Source: Planctomycetota bacterium (GTDB lineage: Bacteria; Planctomycetota; Planctomycetia; Pirellulales; Lacipirellulaceae). From it: DNA of 17,518 nucleotides. Below are positions 7,401 to 14,237 of this stretch, piece by piece. Location of the stretch: positions 1 to 17,518 of the forward strand of contig JAKEIB010000150.1 in NCBI GenBank assembly GCA_022614705.1, in the 5' to 3' direction. The translations under genes were made by a program, and so were the position numbers. How positions within the stretch are numbered: the first letter of the stretch is position 1; each line of letters begins with the position of its first letter. The notes under the pieces are model-generated. The model did not search any database, had not been told where the DNA came from, and was given only the letters and a program-made list of their open reading frames with translations.

Positions 7401-8127
7401 ACGACAGCGAAAAGCCGCCTGCCGTGACGGGCGCCGCAGCTTGCGCGACATGTACAATTCGCCCCGACAGTGACGCCGTGCCCAACCCCTGCATTGAGCC
7501 GCGGTTGTCGTACTGCAGATTGAAGCCCTCAATTCGCCACTGGCGGCTGGCCGCGATGTCGTCGACAAGTATCGTTCCCTCGACGATATGAATTGCAAAC
7601 TTAGGAGGCGGCCCCGCACTATCGCTAGCGGGCGTTGCCTCTCTGTGCGGCGACAACGCCGTTGCAATCGAGTTAAGCGCATCCTCAAGATTGCTGCCGT
7701 CCGGCCGCACCTTGACGTGAATCGTCGGCCGCGCGATTTCAATCAAGCCCAAGTCGCGTGAATTGAGCAGCAAATTCACCGCAGAGCGGTCAACGCTGAT
7801 TCGCTCGGCCTCGATCAATGGACCGCCAGTCGCGTCAACTACTGCGACACCCGAGAGCGAGGGCCCGCTGATCCAACTCAGCGAAGCGTCGTTCGCGGAA
7901 ACTCGCACGGCGCCGCTGGGCACGGCTTTCGACAACACCGTGTTTCGCAGCGATGTTTTGGCAACCACGAGCGGCATCAGCGCCACCGCGCCAATTACCA
8001 GCACAAGAAAGATCACTAACTTGCGGCGCGCACCGCCCGCGCGAAACCATCGTCCCGCGCGTCGCCAGCGCTCCAGCGCACCGCGCATGCTCAGATTTCC
8101 AGAAAACATGCGGCGGATTCTAGGCAC
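4480..8127 (-). CDS. Large AsmA-like (AsmA/TamB superfamily) inner-membrane-anchored protein
   Basis: The 1215-residue product has a basic N-terminus, one transmembrane anchor (KLVIFLVLVIGAVALMPLVV, about 36-55), then a long beta-rich region. The N-terminal part (RVSANDASLSW..., SLSGVAVVDATGG, LIEAERISVDRSAVNLLL) resembles AsmA-type repeats. The C-terminal 112 residues have the AsmA-C look: FRVVDGRVHHQNMEFQVGD, SQGSVGFDQTVQLTLHVPI, IPVSGTLTRPQID. Proteins of this superfamily bridge the periplasm and are implicated in phospholipid transport to the outer membrane; that role here is inference. The first possible start is a GTG at 8127; ATGs at 8109 and 8088 are alternatives, and the last has GGAAA upstream, so the N-terminus is uncertain by 13 residues. 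Two palindromic repeats are embedded in frame, near residues 785 and 915. The SYLF gene follows after 22 bases. Confidence 0.86.
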   Translation of the reverse strand: MPRIRRMFSGNLSMRGALERWRRAGRWFRAGGARRKLVIFLVLVIGAVALMPLVVAKTSLRNTVLSKAVPSGAVRVSANDASLSWISGPSLSGVAVVDATGGPLIEAERISVDRSAVNLLLNSRDLGLIEIARPTIHVKVRPDGSNLEDALNSIATALSPHREATPASDSAGPPPKFAIHIVEGTILVDDIAASRQWRIEGFNLQYDNRGSMQGLGTASLSGRIVHVAQAAAPVTAGGFSLSLQSVADGRNQLTLQVEGLSLAMAEPWLQRVVVASELGGTLSGQGSASWSNTASGMPSDLVTTGTLSIDRLDATALQLNGDRLQLARIELPWRVASEPTGWNIDDLQLRSDIGRVAVRGLVDPNFAAGRHDLEMRGAVDVAKLAAMLPHAMRIREGTTITSGTIELAGRYQPSEGGQLITGSVRTAQLAATSAGRPLSWDEPVNANFALRRSAGVTQLETLKCDSKFLEIDAAGTPQEFSANASFNLNSLAEQLGQVVDLSDVKLAGTGEARVSWQQVGSDQFSAAANADLTQLAVSLPDGTVWSEPQLEFRAKAAGLLDLVSRRPARVDTAKLQVAGQGDELDVRLTSAVSLASDAPEWPVAIKTSGRIERWLTRVRPWFSPGPWQVDGQSDLSAVVRVSPNSFEAKETTLVVTGLRATSPGWNISEPRVEITGDARWDGATGEVVAESTQLVTSTVSLATRDIRYRAGQQSINQLSGAAAFRTDLTRLAAWRAPADKPAPYQPKGEVTGNLRFAQHADRITGELNATGLNLALSSLNAAASRGVPAPGYQTIWQEPHLTLRGLASYQPSVDRLTFDQFQLQSNTLQATADGAVENLSTAADVNATGTLNYDLAQVTPLLRPYMGNGIQLTGREQARFALAGRLADENGPRAQLASLSPNDPYSAGEPSPSPSLQGRGMGAAHWSRRVRAQLELPWTGANVYGLPVGAGRLAAALGDGMIRIEPLSLAVGEGTLTAAPNVRFDPEPAEITLPPGPLITNVRISPEVSEAMLKYVAPVLAGTTRSEGQFSMQLDGTRVPLADTKKADVAGRLSVHSVRVVPGPMANQLIGVAQQIEALAKRRDPTALATKPQVTLLNIRDQRVNFRVVDGRVHHQNMEFQVGDISMRSQGSVGFDQTVQLTLHVPIQDYWIAKEPLLAGFKGQALQIPVSGTLTRPQIDQRAVASLSQQLLQGAAQQAVGGELNKALDKIFKSR
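5360..5407. repeat. Hairpin repeat embedded in frame in the AsmA-like gene
   Basis: CCCTCCC (5370-5376) and GGGAGGG (5382-5388) form a seven-base-pair stem around TTGTA, flanked by further C-rich and G-rich runs. On the coding strand it is read as GEPSPSPSLQGRGMG, a Ser/Pro/Gly tract unlike the beta-rich sequence around it. Such tracts are typical of dispersed short repeats that have landed in a coding region. The boundaries are approximate. Confidence 0.6.
5756..5782. repeat. 27-base GC-rich palindromic repeat, copy B (inside AsmA-like gene)
   Basis: Identical over 27 bases to 1799-1825 in miaB and in the same orientation relative to the host gene. Here the coding strand reads it as ASRGVPAPGY, near residue 785 of the AsmA-like protein, so the two host genes use different frames of the same element. 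Both genes stay open. Confidence 0.8.
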
Positions 8128-8206
8128 AACGCCCGCACCGGCCTAGATCGAGGTGGCCCCGCCAATGTGCCAGCTATCAATGCAATCGCGTCACAACGTA
8201 GCAACA

Positions 8207-8238
8207 GGCGGCTCGGTCGCCGCGGCGACCGAGCCGCC
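8207..8238 (-). terminator. Perfect 32-base palindrome after the M50/HlyD gene, likely terminator
   Basis: The sequence is a perfect inverted repeat with 16-base arms (left arm GGCGGCTCGGTCGCCG) beginning five bases past the stop of the M50 protease gene. The T-run that would make it a textbook rho-independent terminator is absent on the minus strand. It may act as a terminator, as a 3' end stabiliser, or be a REP-like element: its central 16 bases recur at 16602-16617. Confidence 0.6.
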
Positions 8239-8243
8239 GGTCA

Positions 8244-10484
8244 CTACAGCTCGAAATTAAACGTCCGCGCAGCGTAGCGATACACTCGGTCCCACAGCGT
8301 CCGCGGTTTGGTGGAGATCTTCGCTCGCCCCACCAGGCCGATCCGCAACAGGCCGTGCGGATCTTCTTCAGGCAGCGGCACGAGCGCGTCGAACACGGGG
8401 CTGAGCGGCCGGGCCACGCCGTCTTGCCCCATCTGCGTCGGCAGTGGTCCGCCGTGCAAGCTCGAAAGATGCGCCGGGCTCTGCTTCACCGTTTCACTGC
8501 CGCGCTCCTCGATCTTGCTCACGTACACGTACTCGGCCGATTGGTCCAACATGATCTCCACGCGTTGCCCCGGAAAGACGAACCACACATCGTTTTGATC
8601 GATGATCAGTCGCGCCTCCAACCGATTCGGTTCGCCGATCTGGCAGAGCTTCGTGCCGGCGGTGAGCGTGGCGCCGAGGTTCTCGCGATCGAACGGCGTG
8701 CCCGACCACGTCGGCAAGTGCGTGCTGCCGTCGCCTTGTTGCTCCAAGAGCGGCGCAGGCAATACCGTGCCGGCCCGCGGCGCCACGAGTCGCAACTTCG
8801 CCTGGTCCGCCTCCGCTTTGCTCAACTGCTCTTGGACGCTGTCCAGCGTTCGCGACACCGGAATGACCTGCGCGCTGGCCCGCCGGTCGGCCAGGCTAAT
8901 CTGCTTCAATCCCTTGAGCTCCGCTTCATGCACGGCGCGCTGACCGGTGAGGTCCGCGATGGAAATATCGACGTCGATATTGCGCAGCTGCGCGAGCGGC
9001 TGGCCCGCAACGACTTTGTCGCCGGGCTGGACGTAAACCTCATCCAGGATTCCGTCCACCCACACGTACACCGACTCCGCCTGCCGCGCCTGGATCTCGA
9101 GCGGACAATACACGTGCGACGGAAACGGAATGAAACCAATGGCCGCGATCACCGCGATGAGCAAGCCGACCGACATATACATTCGCCCGCGTTTCACTTT
9201 ACCCAGCCTCCCCGGTACTTTGAAGAACTTGTACACCTTCCACAGCGGCTGAATCAACAGGCCGTACAGCGCGCCCAGCGCGATGATTTGACCAAGGATC
9301 TTCAGCCCATAAGGTTCGAACACTTTGTTCAAGAAGTACAGAATCGATAACGTCACCACCCAGCGGTAAATGGCCGAGGCCACGGTGTACGTCGCGAACA
9401 GCCATTGTTTGCGCTTCGGCAAGAACGGATCCTCCTGCTCTTCCAAGCCGAGGAACCATTTACCCAACTTGCGATTGAGGATCGTGCTCGACTTCTGGCG
9501 CAGGTTGGGAATCTCCAGAATGTCGCTGAGGATGTAGTAGCCGTCGTACCGCAGCAGCGGGTTGGCGTTGAACATAATCGTGCTCACCGAGCTGATGAAC
9601 ATCACGTTGAGGCAGATGTAATTCAACGGCCCCGGCTCGGTGAACCACCAGATGAACGTGCAGATCGATGCCAGCACGACCTCCACGTACATGCCGGCCG
9701 CGCCGATCGCCGCGCGATGCCAGCGATTGGGCAGCATCCAGGAATCCGACACGTTGCAATACAGGCACGGCGTCAGCACCAGAAACATCACGCCGATCTC
9801 GTGGCATTCGCCGCCGAAATGCTTGCACGACAGGCCGTGGCCCAGCTCGTGCAATACCTTGGTCACCGCCAACGTGAGTCCCAGCCACAGCCAGTTCTTG
9901 GCGCGAAAGAAGTCCTGAAAATCGGGCAGCCGCGTTTGAAATGTGTCGAACTGCACCAGCACGAGCGTCAGCGCCGAGAGCGCCAGGATGATGCAGCAAA
10001 CAAGCGCCGGCACACTGAAAAACCAGCGGACGTAAGGGTAGCTGAAATTGAAGAACCGCTCGGGATCGATGCCCTTAAACCGCACCGAGAGGATGTTCGT
10101 GAGCGTCGAGAGCCGTTCTTTGCGCTTGCGTTCGTCCCGGCGCTTCACGAGCTGCCGGCCCTGACCGGTTGCGTCCGTAATCACCAACCCGCTGCGGTGC
10201 AACATGCCGATGAACTGCTGCAGCTCTTCGGTGCGAATCGTCTGCGGCGGAAAGTCCCGTTCGAAGCGCGCCGCAATCTCATCGAGGCTCGATTGGCCGT
10301 CGAGCATCTGCAGGATCGCGTACTCTTCTTCCTCAAACCGGTAGTATTGCAATCCGACGGGGTCCTTCACGACCCAGTACAATCGGCCCTGGTAGCGATG
10401 CTTTCGCGCGCGCAAATCAGGCCGCTTGCGAATCGGCAACTTTCGCGACGAGCTGGAGACGAGGCTTTGTGCGAGGGTGGCCAT
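8244..10484 (-). CDS. PqqD-like / peptidase M50 / HlyD-like fusion membrane protein
   Basis: This 746-residue protein has three modules. Residues about 20-105 (RPDLRARKHRYQGRLYWVVKD... EEYAILQMLDGQSSLDEIAARF) look like a PqqD-type winged helix, the fold that recognises leader peptides in RiPP pathways. Residues about 148-450 are a polytopic membrane zinc protease of the M50 (site-2 protease) family, with HELGH at 212-216 and the third-ligand motif NANPLLRYDG (D314), and several hydrophobic spans between about 155 and 455. Residues 465-725 contain an HlyD-like biotinyl-lipoyl half-motif pair (VWVDGILDEVYVQPGDKVVAGQPLAQL and LRLVAPRAGTVL) with a beta barrel. M50 enzymes cut substrates within or next to the membrane; PqqD/HlyD neighbours suggest a peptide substrate, which is inference. 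It is last in the three-gene cluster. No Shine-Dalgarno precedes the ATG, and a fold-back repeat ends ten bases upstream. Confidence 0.9.
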   Translation of the reverse strand: MATLAQSLVSSSSRKLPIRKRPDLRARKHRYQGRLYWVVKDPVGLQYYRFEEEEYAILQMLDGQSSLDEIAARFERDFPPQTIRTEELQQFIGMLHRSGLVITDATGQGRQLVKRRDERKRKERLSTLTNILSVRFKGIDPERFFNFSYPYVRWFFSVPALVCCIILALSALTLVLVQFDTFQTRLPDFQDFFRAKNWLWLGLTLAVTKVLHELGHGLSCKHFGGECHEIGVMFLVLTPCLYCNVSDSWMLPNRWHRAAIGAAGMYVEVVLASICTFIWWFTEPGPLNYICLNVMFISSVSTIMFNANPLLRYDGYYILSDILEIPNLRQKSSTILNRKLGKWFLGLEEQEDPFLPKRKQWLFATYTVASAIYRWVVTLSILYFLNKVFEPYGLKILGQIIALGALYGLLIQPLWKVYKFFKVPGRLGKVKRGRMYMSVGLLIAVIAAIGFIPFPSHVYCPLEIQARQAESVYVWVDGILDEVYVQPGDKVVAGQPLAQLRNIDVDISIADLTGQRAVHEAELKGLKQISLADRRASAQVIPVSRTLDSVQEQLSKAEADQAKLRLVAPRAGTVLPAPLLEQQGDGSTHLPTWSGTPFDRENLGATLTAGTKLCQIGEPNRLEARLIIDQNDVWFVFPGQRVEIMLDQSAEYVYVSKIEERGSETVKQSPAHLSSLHGGPLPTQMGQDGVARPLSPVFDALVPLPEEDPHGLLRIGLVGRAKISTKPRTLWDRVYRYAARTFNFEL

Positions 10485-10493
10485 GTGGGAAGG

Positions 10494-10587
10494 GTCAAGA
10501 GTCTAGAGTCGAGAGTCGAGAGCCAGATGTGTACGTCCGAGCGATTTCTGGCTCTTGACTCTCGACTCTTGACTCTCGACTCTTGAC
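10494..10587. repeat. Fold-back repeat between the HlyD and M50 genes
   Basis: Arms of about 34 bases (10494-10527 and 10554-10587, with the right arm's loop-proximal part from 10547) pair almost fully. Close to the loop, GAGTCGAGAGCCAGA faces TCTGGCTCTTGACTC with one mismatch. The arms consist of tandem GAGTCGA/GAGTCAA-type units, so several pairing registers exist. The loop is about 19 bases. The element fills the whole gap, from the HlyD stop to just before the M50 ATG, and would form a long hairpin in the shared mRNA. Confidence 0.82.
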
Positions 10588-10589
10588 TT

Positions 10590-11525
10590 TCATTGCGCCC
10601 GGCTCACCCCCGCCGCGGCCGTGCCGCCGGTGCCCAGGTGGATCGTCATCGACGCCGGCAGGCCGTCGCGCAGCATCCAGGCGCCGTGCTCCTGGCGGTT
10701 GGCCACCTCGGCGCGAATGTTGTACATTTCGTCCAAGCCGATGATCGAGCCGACCTTCGTGATCCGGCCTTTCACCGTCTCCTTGCGCCCGCGGGCCAAC
10801 TGCACGTCGACCGTCACCTCGCAGCCTTGCAGCTCGTGAGGATCGTACTGCTTCGGATCCACGGCGCCTTCCACTTGCATCGTGTCCATGCGGAACAGCC
10901 GCAGGATCGTGTCGCCCGGATTCACCCACTCGTCCTGCTTGCGGCTCAACTCTTCGACCACGCCGTCGAACGGCGCCTTGATGACGCGGCGCTCGATCGC
11001 CAGCTTCGCCGTATCGAGCTCGGCTTGCTTCATGTACGCTTCGTACTTGGCAAGCTCCTGTTCCTTGCGGGCCTTTTCGGCGGCCAGGTCCATCTTGTCC
11101 CACTCCAGTTTGGCGCGCCGTAAATCGACTTCGGTGATTGCTTTTTCGCGGATTTTATTCGCCTCCTGCATAATCTCGTAATCCGCTTCGGCAACCTTGG
11201 CCGCCGCATCGGAATACCGAATGTCGACGTCGTCGTTGTAGCGCTTCACGGCGGCGCGAAACGCGTAGTCGGCCGCTTTCATTTGCGTTTGAATCTCGCG
11301 ATCGTCAATCTTGCCGATCACGTCGCCGGCCCGCACCGGAGAGCCTTCCTTCACTCCCAAATGCACAAGTACGCCCGGCTCTTTCGCCGGCAGCTTGATG
11401 TGGTCGGCCACCTTCACGGTTCCCGACACAACGGGATCCGTCGGCTCAGCAGAATACGGCTGCGCGCCGCCGCGCGAACAAAGCGACGGAAGCACGACAA
11501 CGGCGATTAGCAATGATCGATTCAT
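10590..11525 (-). CDS. HlyD-family periplasmic adaptor (membrane fusion protein)
   Basis: The 311-residue product starts with a signal sequence (MNRSLLIAVVVLPSLCSRGG, probable cleavage after GGA at 21) and so should lie in the periplasm. LPSLC is a poor lipobox, so it is probably not a lipoprotein. Adaptor features follow: a first lipoyl half (KLPAKEPGVLVHLGVKEGS, VRAGDVIGKID, about 45-75), a long charged coiled coil (about 78-175), the second lipoyl half (RRVIKAPFDGVVEELSRKQDEWVNPGD) and a beta-barrel end (KGRITKVGSIIGLDEMYNIRAEV). The ATG at 11525 is chosen because AGGAG stands five bases before it; the open frame extends further upstream into repeat sequence. Such proteins normally link an inner-membrane pump to an outer-membrane channel; neither is encoded nearby. 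It sits between two other HlyD-containing genes in one orientation. Confidence 0.9.
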   Translation of the reverse strand: MNRSLLIAVVVLPSLCSRGGAQPYSAEPTDPVVSGTVKVADHIKLPAKEPGVLVHLGVKEGSPVRAGDVIGKIDDREIQTQMKAADYAFRAAVKRYNDDVDIRYSDAAAKVAEADYEIMQEANKIREKAITEVDLRRAKLEWDKMDLAAEKARKEQELAKYEAYMKQAELDTAKLAIERRVIKAPFDGVVEELSRKQDEWVNPGDTILRLFRMDTMQVEGAVDPKQYDPHELQGCEVTVDVQLARGRKETVKGRITKVGSIIGLDEMYNIRAEVANRQEHGAWMLRDGLPASMTIHLGTGGTAAAGVSRAQ

Positions 11526-11552
11526 AGTTCTCCTAAAACCACAAACGAATAT

Positions 11553-11720
11553 TTCACGCAGAGGCGCTGAGGCCACAGAGGAACGTGAACTCACCACAAC
11601 GACACAAAGGACACGACGAAAATCATTGAAGAATACACCGGCGCTATGGCTTCTTCGTGCTCGTTGTGCCGTCGTGGTTAAATCTATTTCTTCTCAGCGT
11701 CCCCTGCGCCTCTGCGTGAG
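11553..11720. repeat. Large fold-back (MITE-like) repeat between the GAF-HlyD and HlyD genes
   Basis: Terminal arms TCACGCAGAGGCGC (11554-11567) and GCGCCTCTGCGTGA (11706-11719) are perfect inverted repeats of 14 bases. A second, imperfect pair lies inside: ACCACAACGACACAA from 11593 faces the stretch 11651-11679 ending GTCGTGGTT. The total is about 168 bases with no open reading frame of its own. The layout of terminal inverted repeats without a transposase resembles a non-autonomous element; similar 'CGCAGAGGCGC' sequences are known as dispersed repeats in environmental genomes. It fills most of the 213-base gap between the two adaptor genes. Confidence 0.8.
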
Positions 11721-11738
11721 ACTCTTATTCGACGGTCA

Positions 11739-13844
11739 TTAAAACAGTCGGAACAAAATCTTCGCTCGCACGAAATCGATGAGATCGTGCAGCCACACGT
11801 ATCCAATTGCCCGTTTGCCGCAGTGGATCTTGGCCGTTGCCGTGGCGCCGATTTTCGGATCGGCCACCACTTCCCGCAGTCGGTTCTGGTCGAACGACAC
11901 GCGCACCAACACCGTGTTGCCGCTGTCGCCGCGAACCTCGGCGCTGTTGCTGACCTCGTCCACGGCGCCTTGTAATTGTTCCTTCGGATTCAAGGCGAGG
12001 AAGAACGTGACCGGCAGCTTTTTGCCCGCACTCTCCGCTTCCGCTTTGGCCTTCGCGATGTGACCCATTCGCGACTCGGGCATTGTCACTTCCAGCTCCC
12101 AGGGGCTGGACGGGTCGGCAATCTCCAGCAACTCTTCGCCCCGATTGACGGGCCGATTGCGGAGCCGATCTTCCACGTTCCAGGTGACGATCCGGCCATC
12201 GAGCGGGCTTCGTACCAGCAGTTTCTCGCGCTTCTTCGTCAACAGCGCAAGCTGCTTCTGCAAGCTGGCCAGCTTGGCATTCAATTGCGCTATGTGCGAC
12301 TCTTTCTGACTGCGCTCCGTTTCCGTGAGCTCTTCGTTGTAGTCCAGCTCGGCACGGGTGGCCTTCATATCGGCTTCGGCCTCCTGCAATTGGCCCGTGA
12401 GCGACGCGATCTCCTTATCCAGATCGGGGCTCTCCTGCACGACCAGCACCTGCCCCTTGGTAACACTCTGGTCATGTGCCACGAGCACCTGCTGCACTTC
12501 GCCGTCGACCGCCGCCCACACGTGTTGCCGCAGCGTGGGTTTCAACTGACCGTCGCCCTTCAGCTTGAAGTTCGCCGGAAACAACGACAGAAACGCCAGG
12601 GCGCCAACAATCGCCGCCGTGACGGCCAACGTTTTCGGCAACGCTCGACCGCGGAACAGACGCGTGCCTTTGCCAAGCGCCCGCCACACGGGCATCAGGA
12701 ACAGGCCTTCATACTCGAGCGCGTTGGCCAGTGCGGTGGCACTGTGCGAACGCACGACGTCCACCCGCTGCAGAAAACCGTCCGGCGTGCGGCTATCCAC
12801 CATCTGCTCGACGACCAGCGCGCCGAGCACGCGTGCCGGATCGACTTCCTGTTCCTCGGTGAACCGGGCCTCTTCGTCCCGCGCTTCGATCAGCGGCAGA
12901 ATGGCAATCGCCTTGGTGTGCGACTCATCGACGTAGGCGTCGAGCGCCGCCTCGACCTGCGGCGCCATGTCCGACGTGTCGCCCGCGTACCAAACTGCCT
13001 CGCCCGTTTTCACCACGGCGTTCGCCAACTTGCCCAATAGGACGGACACGTTCGAGCGCTTGTCGAAAACGTCCTGCCCGCTGACCGCTTCAATCGGGCA
13101 TCGCCCGCCGCGGCGGATCGCCACGCTCACCCGATCGCAGCCGATCAACCGCCGCCCTTCATTGGCGATCGTGTACGCCGTGTGCCGCACATCGAGCTTC
13201 TCGTGCGCGGTACGCGTGAACGTCTCCAACTGCTCCCAGAGCGATTGCTTCTCGGACAAATGGCGCAGCCGGCGGGCCTTCAAAAAGTCGCCCGCGAACT
13301 CGCACACTTGCAGCAGGAAGCGCAAGTAGCCGCGTTGCGTCGTGATCCGCGCGCCCGAGCGCTGGAAAATCTCCACCACGCCCTGCGGCCCTTGGTCGTT
13401 GTGCACCGGCGCCAGCACGAGCAGGAAGTCGGTCGGATTGGCCGCTGCGTCTTCGTCGCTGTCCGTGGCGTCGCCGGCGCCCGAGTGGGGGGCGACGAGC
13501 GTCCCTTCTGATCCGCTCAATACCTGATGGAGCAACCGGCCGTGCTGCTGCTGACCAACCTCGTTCTCGGCCAGTCCCGTGAGTCGCAGGTTGATTTGAT
13601 ACGCCAGCTGCAACCCGCCGTTTTCAGAAACCGTCCACACCGCGCCGCCGGGCGCCGCCAGGGCGGCCACCACCTTATTCAGCATCGCGTCGTAAAAATC
13701 GGCGGGCGAAATCTCGCTGCGCGAAAGCTCCGAGATCTCTTGAATGAGACCTTGAATTTCGCGCTTGGCGCGCTCGACCTCGTGCGCGTCCACCGAGGTG
13801 CCGCGTTCGGTTCCGGAAGTCTGGGAGTATTCGGACGTACTCAC
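11739..13844 (-). CDS. GAF-domain HlyD-type adaptor protein anchored in the inner membrane
   Basis: The 701-residue product joins a cytoplasmic sensor half to a periplasmic adaptor half. Two GAF-like domains are visible: about 46-190 (FYDAMLNKVVAALAAPGGAVWTV, FLLVLAPVHNDQGPQGVVEIF) and about 210-378 (AYTIANEGRRLIGCDRVSVAI, AIAILPLIEAR, LGALVVEQM). One transmembrane segment follows (about 403-423, TLAVTAAIVGALAFLSLFPA). The rest is HlyD-like: first lipoyl half HVWAAVDGEVQQVLVAHDQSV (441-461), a coiled coil (about 475-545), second half LLVRSPLDGRIVTWNVEDRL, and a beta barrel to the C-terminus. GAF domains often bind small ligands, so this could sense a cytoplasmic signal and alter assembly of the adaptor; that is inference. 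The start is a GTG with no clear ribosome binding site. It is first in the cluster with HlyD and the M50 protease. Confidence 0.88.
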   Translation of the reverse strand: MSTSEYSQTSGTERGTSVDAHEVERAKREIQGLIQEISELSRSEISPADFYDAMLNKVVAALAAPGGAVWTVSENGGLQLAYQINLRLTGLAENEVGQQQHGRLLHQVLSGSEGTLVAPHSGAGDATDSDEDAAANPTDFLLVLAPVHNDQGPQGVVEIFQRSGARITTQRGYLRFLLQVCEFAGDFLKARRLRHLSEKQSLWEQLETFTRTAHEKLDVRHTAYTIANEGRRLIGCDRVSVAIRRGGRCPIEAVSGQDVFDKRSNVSVLLGKLANAVVKTGEAVWYAGDTSDMAPQVEAALDAYVDESHTKAIAILPLIEARDEEARFTEEQEVDPARVLGALVVEQMVDSRTPDGFLQRVDVVRSHSATALANALEYEGLFLMPVWRALGKGTRLFRGRALPKTLAVTAAIVGALAFLSLFPANFKLKGDGQLKPTLRQHVWAAVDGEVQQVLVAHDQSVTKGQVLVVQESPDLDKEIASLTGQLQEAEADMKATRAELDYNEELTETERSQKESHIAQLNAKLASLQKQLALLTKKREKLLVRSPLDGRIVTWNVEDRLRNRPVNRGEELLEIADPSSPWELEVTMPESRMGHIAKAKAEAESAGKKLPVTFFLALNPKEQLQGAVDEVSNSAEVRGDSGNTVLVRVSFDQNRLREVVADPKIGATATAKIHCGKRAIGYVWLHDLIDFVRAKILFRLF

Positions 13845-13992
13845 TACGAAAAAGCGCGGCGCGTGGAGGAGTAAAAGTCCTGCACGAAGGCAGGCGAGGT
13901 GCGTTTGTATTTAACTGTACCGCAAACGAGCAACCGCAAAGAGAGCCAATCAATGCCAGCGGCGGCGAAATGACTCATTCCAGCGGACATTT

Positions 13993-14014
13993 GGCGGCAG
14001 CTGCCGCCGTTTTT
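13993..14014 (+). terminator. Terminator-like palindrome with T-run, no upstream plus-strand gene
   Basis: GGCGGCAGCTGCCGCC (13993-14008) is a perfect palindrome followed by G and TTTTT (14010-14014), which looks like a rho-independent terminator on the plus strand. No plus-strand gene is visible before it until the toxin far to the left, so either it ends an unseen transcript antisense to the GAF-HlyD leader or it is a chance or repeat-derived hairpin. Confidence 0.4.
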
Positions 14015-14033
14015 ACCGTTACAACCGGCCCAG

Positions 14034-14093
14034 AGTGTAGTCCTCTCGCTCCGCGAGAGGACTTTGCGTCTCGCGGAGCGAGACGCCCACACT
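14034..14093. repeat. Double-hairpin palindromic repeat (REP/BIME-like)
   Basis: Two perfect hairpins in tandem: GTCCTCTCGC-TCC-GCGAGAGGAC (14040-14062) and GCGTCTCGC-GGA-GCGAGACGC (14066-14086), separated by TTT. The loops TCC and GGA are complementary and the stem cores are inverted copies. Outer AGTGT (14034-14038) and ACACT (14089-14093) close the unit. This is the layout of paired REP sequences. Confidence 0.82.
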
Positions 14094-14125
14094 ACCCTGT
14101 CCCCAACCCCGGCCCGCATCATGGC

Positions 14126-14155
14126 TAGACCGGAATGCCGCGGAAATGCTACATT
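14126..14155 (+). promoter_or_regulatory. Weak candidate promoter for infA
   Basis: TAGACC (14126-14131, four of six to TTGACA) and TACATT (14150-14155, four of six to TATAAT) are 18 bases apart, roughly 80 bases before the infA start. The match is modest; position is the main support. Confidence 0.3.
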
Positions 14156-14237
14156 ATAGGACTAGCACGGTAGTCGCGGCGAAATCTTTCGGGCCGCTCG
14201 GGCGTCGTCGCGGTCGTTGTACCCAGGCGAGATTTTT

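Larger units (their letters stand above)
13845..14237. other. Divergent intergenic region with hairpins, no gene
   Basis: This stretch between the divergently read GAF-HlyD and infA genes holds no credible coding sequence. It contains a terminator-like palindrome (13993-14014), a double-hairpin repeat (14034-14093) and a weak candidate infA promoter. The promoter of the three-gene cluster must lie around 13850-13990 if it exists, but I could not pick convincing boxes. Confidence 0.6.

Noticed and set aside
8355..10586. Two long plus-strand open frames (8355-9350 and 9405-10586) opposite the M50/HlyD gene
   Set aside because: They are antisense shadows in GC-rich DNA: rich in Arg, His, Gln and Leu, without domains or ribosome sites, while the minus strand encodes clear HELGH and HlyD motifs.
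10494..10587. CRISPR array suspected from the repeated GAGTC units
   Set aside because: Units are short, contiguous and arranged as one inverted repeat, with no regular spacers and no cas genes.
11526..11597. Extended N-terminus of the HlyD adaptor to 11597
   Set aside because: The extra 24 codons lie in the fold-back repeat and lack a signal peptide, while ATG 11525 has AGGAG and is followed by a signal sequence.
11976..13040. A 354-codon plus-strand open frame opposite the GAF-HlyD gene
   Set aside because: Antisense shadow with Arg/His/Gln-rich composition; the minus strand has GAF and HlyD domains.
14217..14237. Upstream start for infA
   Set aside because: It would add seven residues not found in IF-1; ATG 14238 gives the normal N-terminus.
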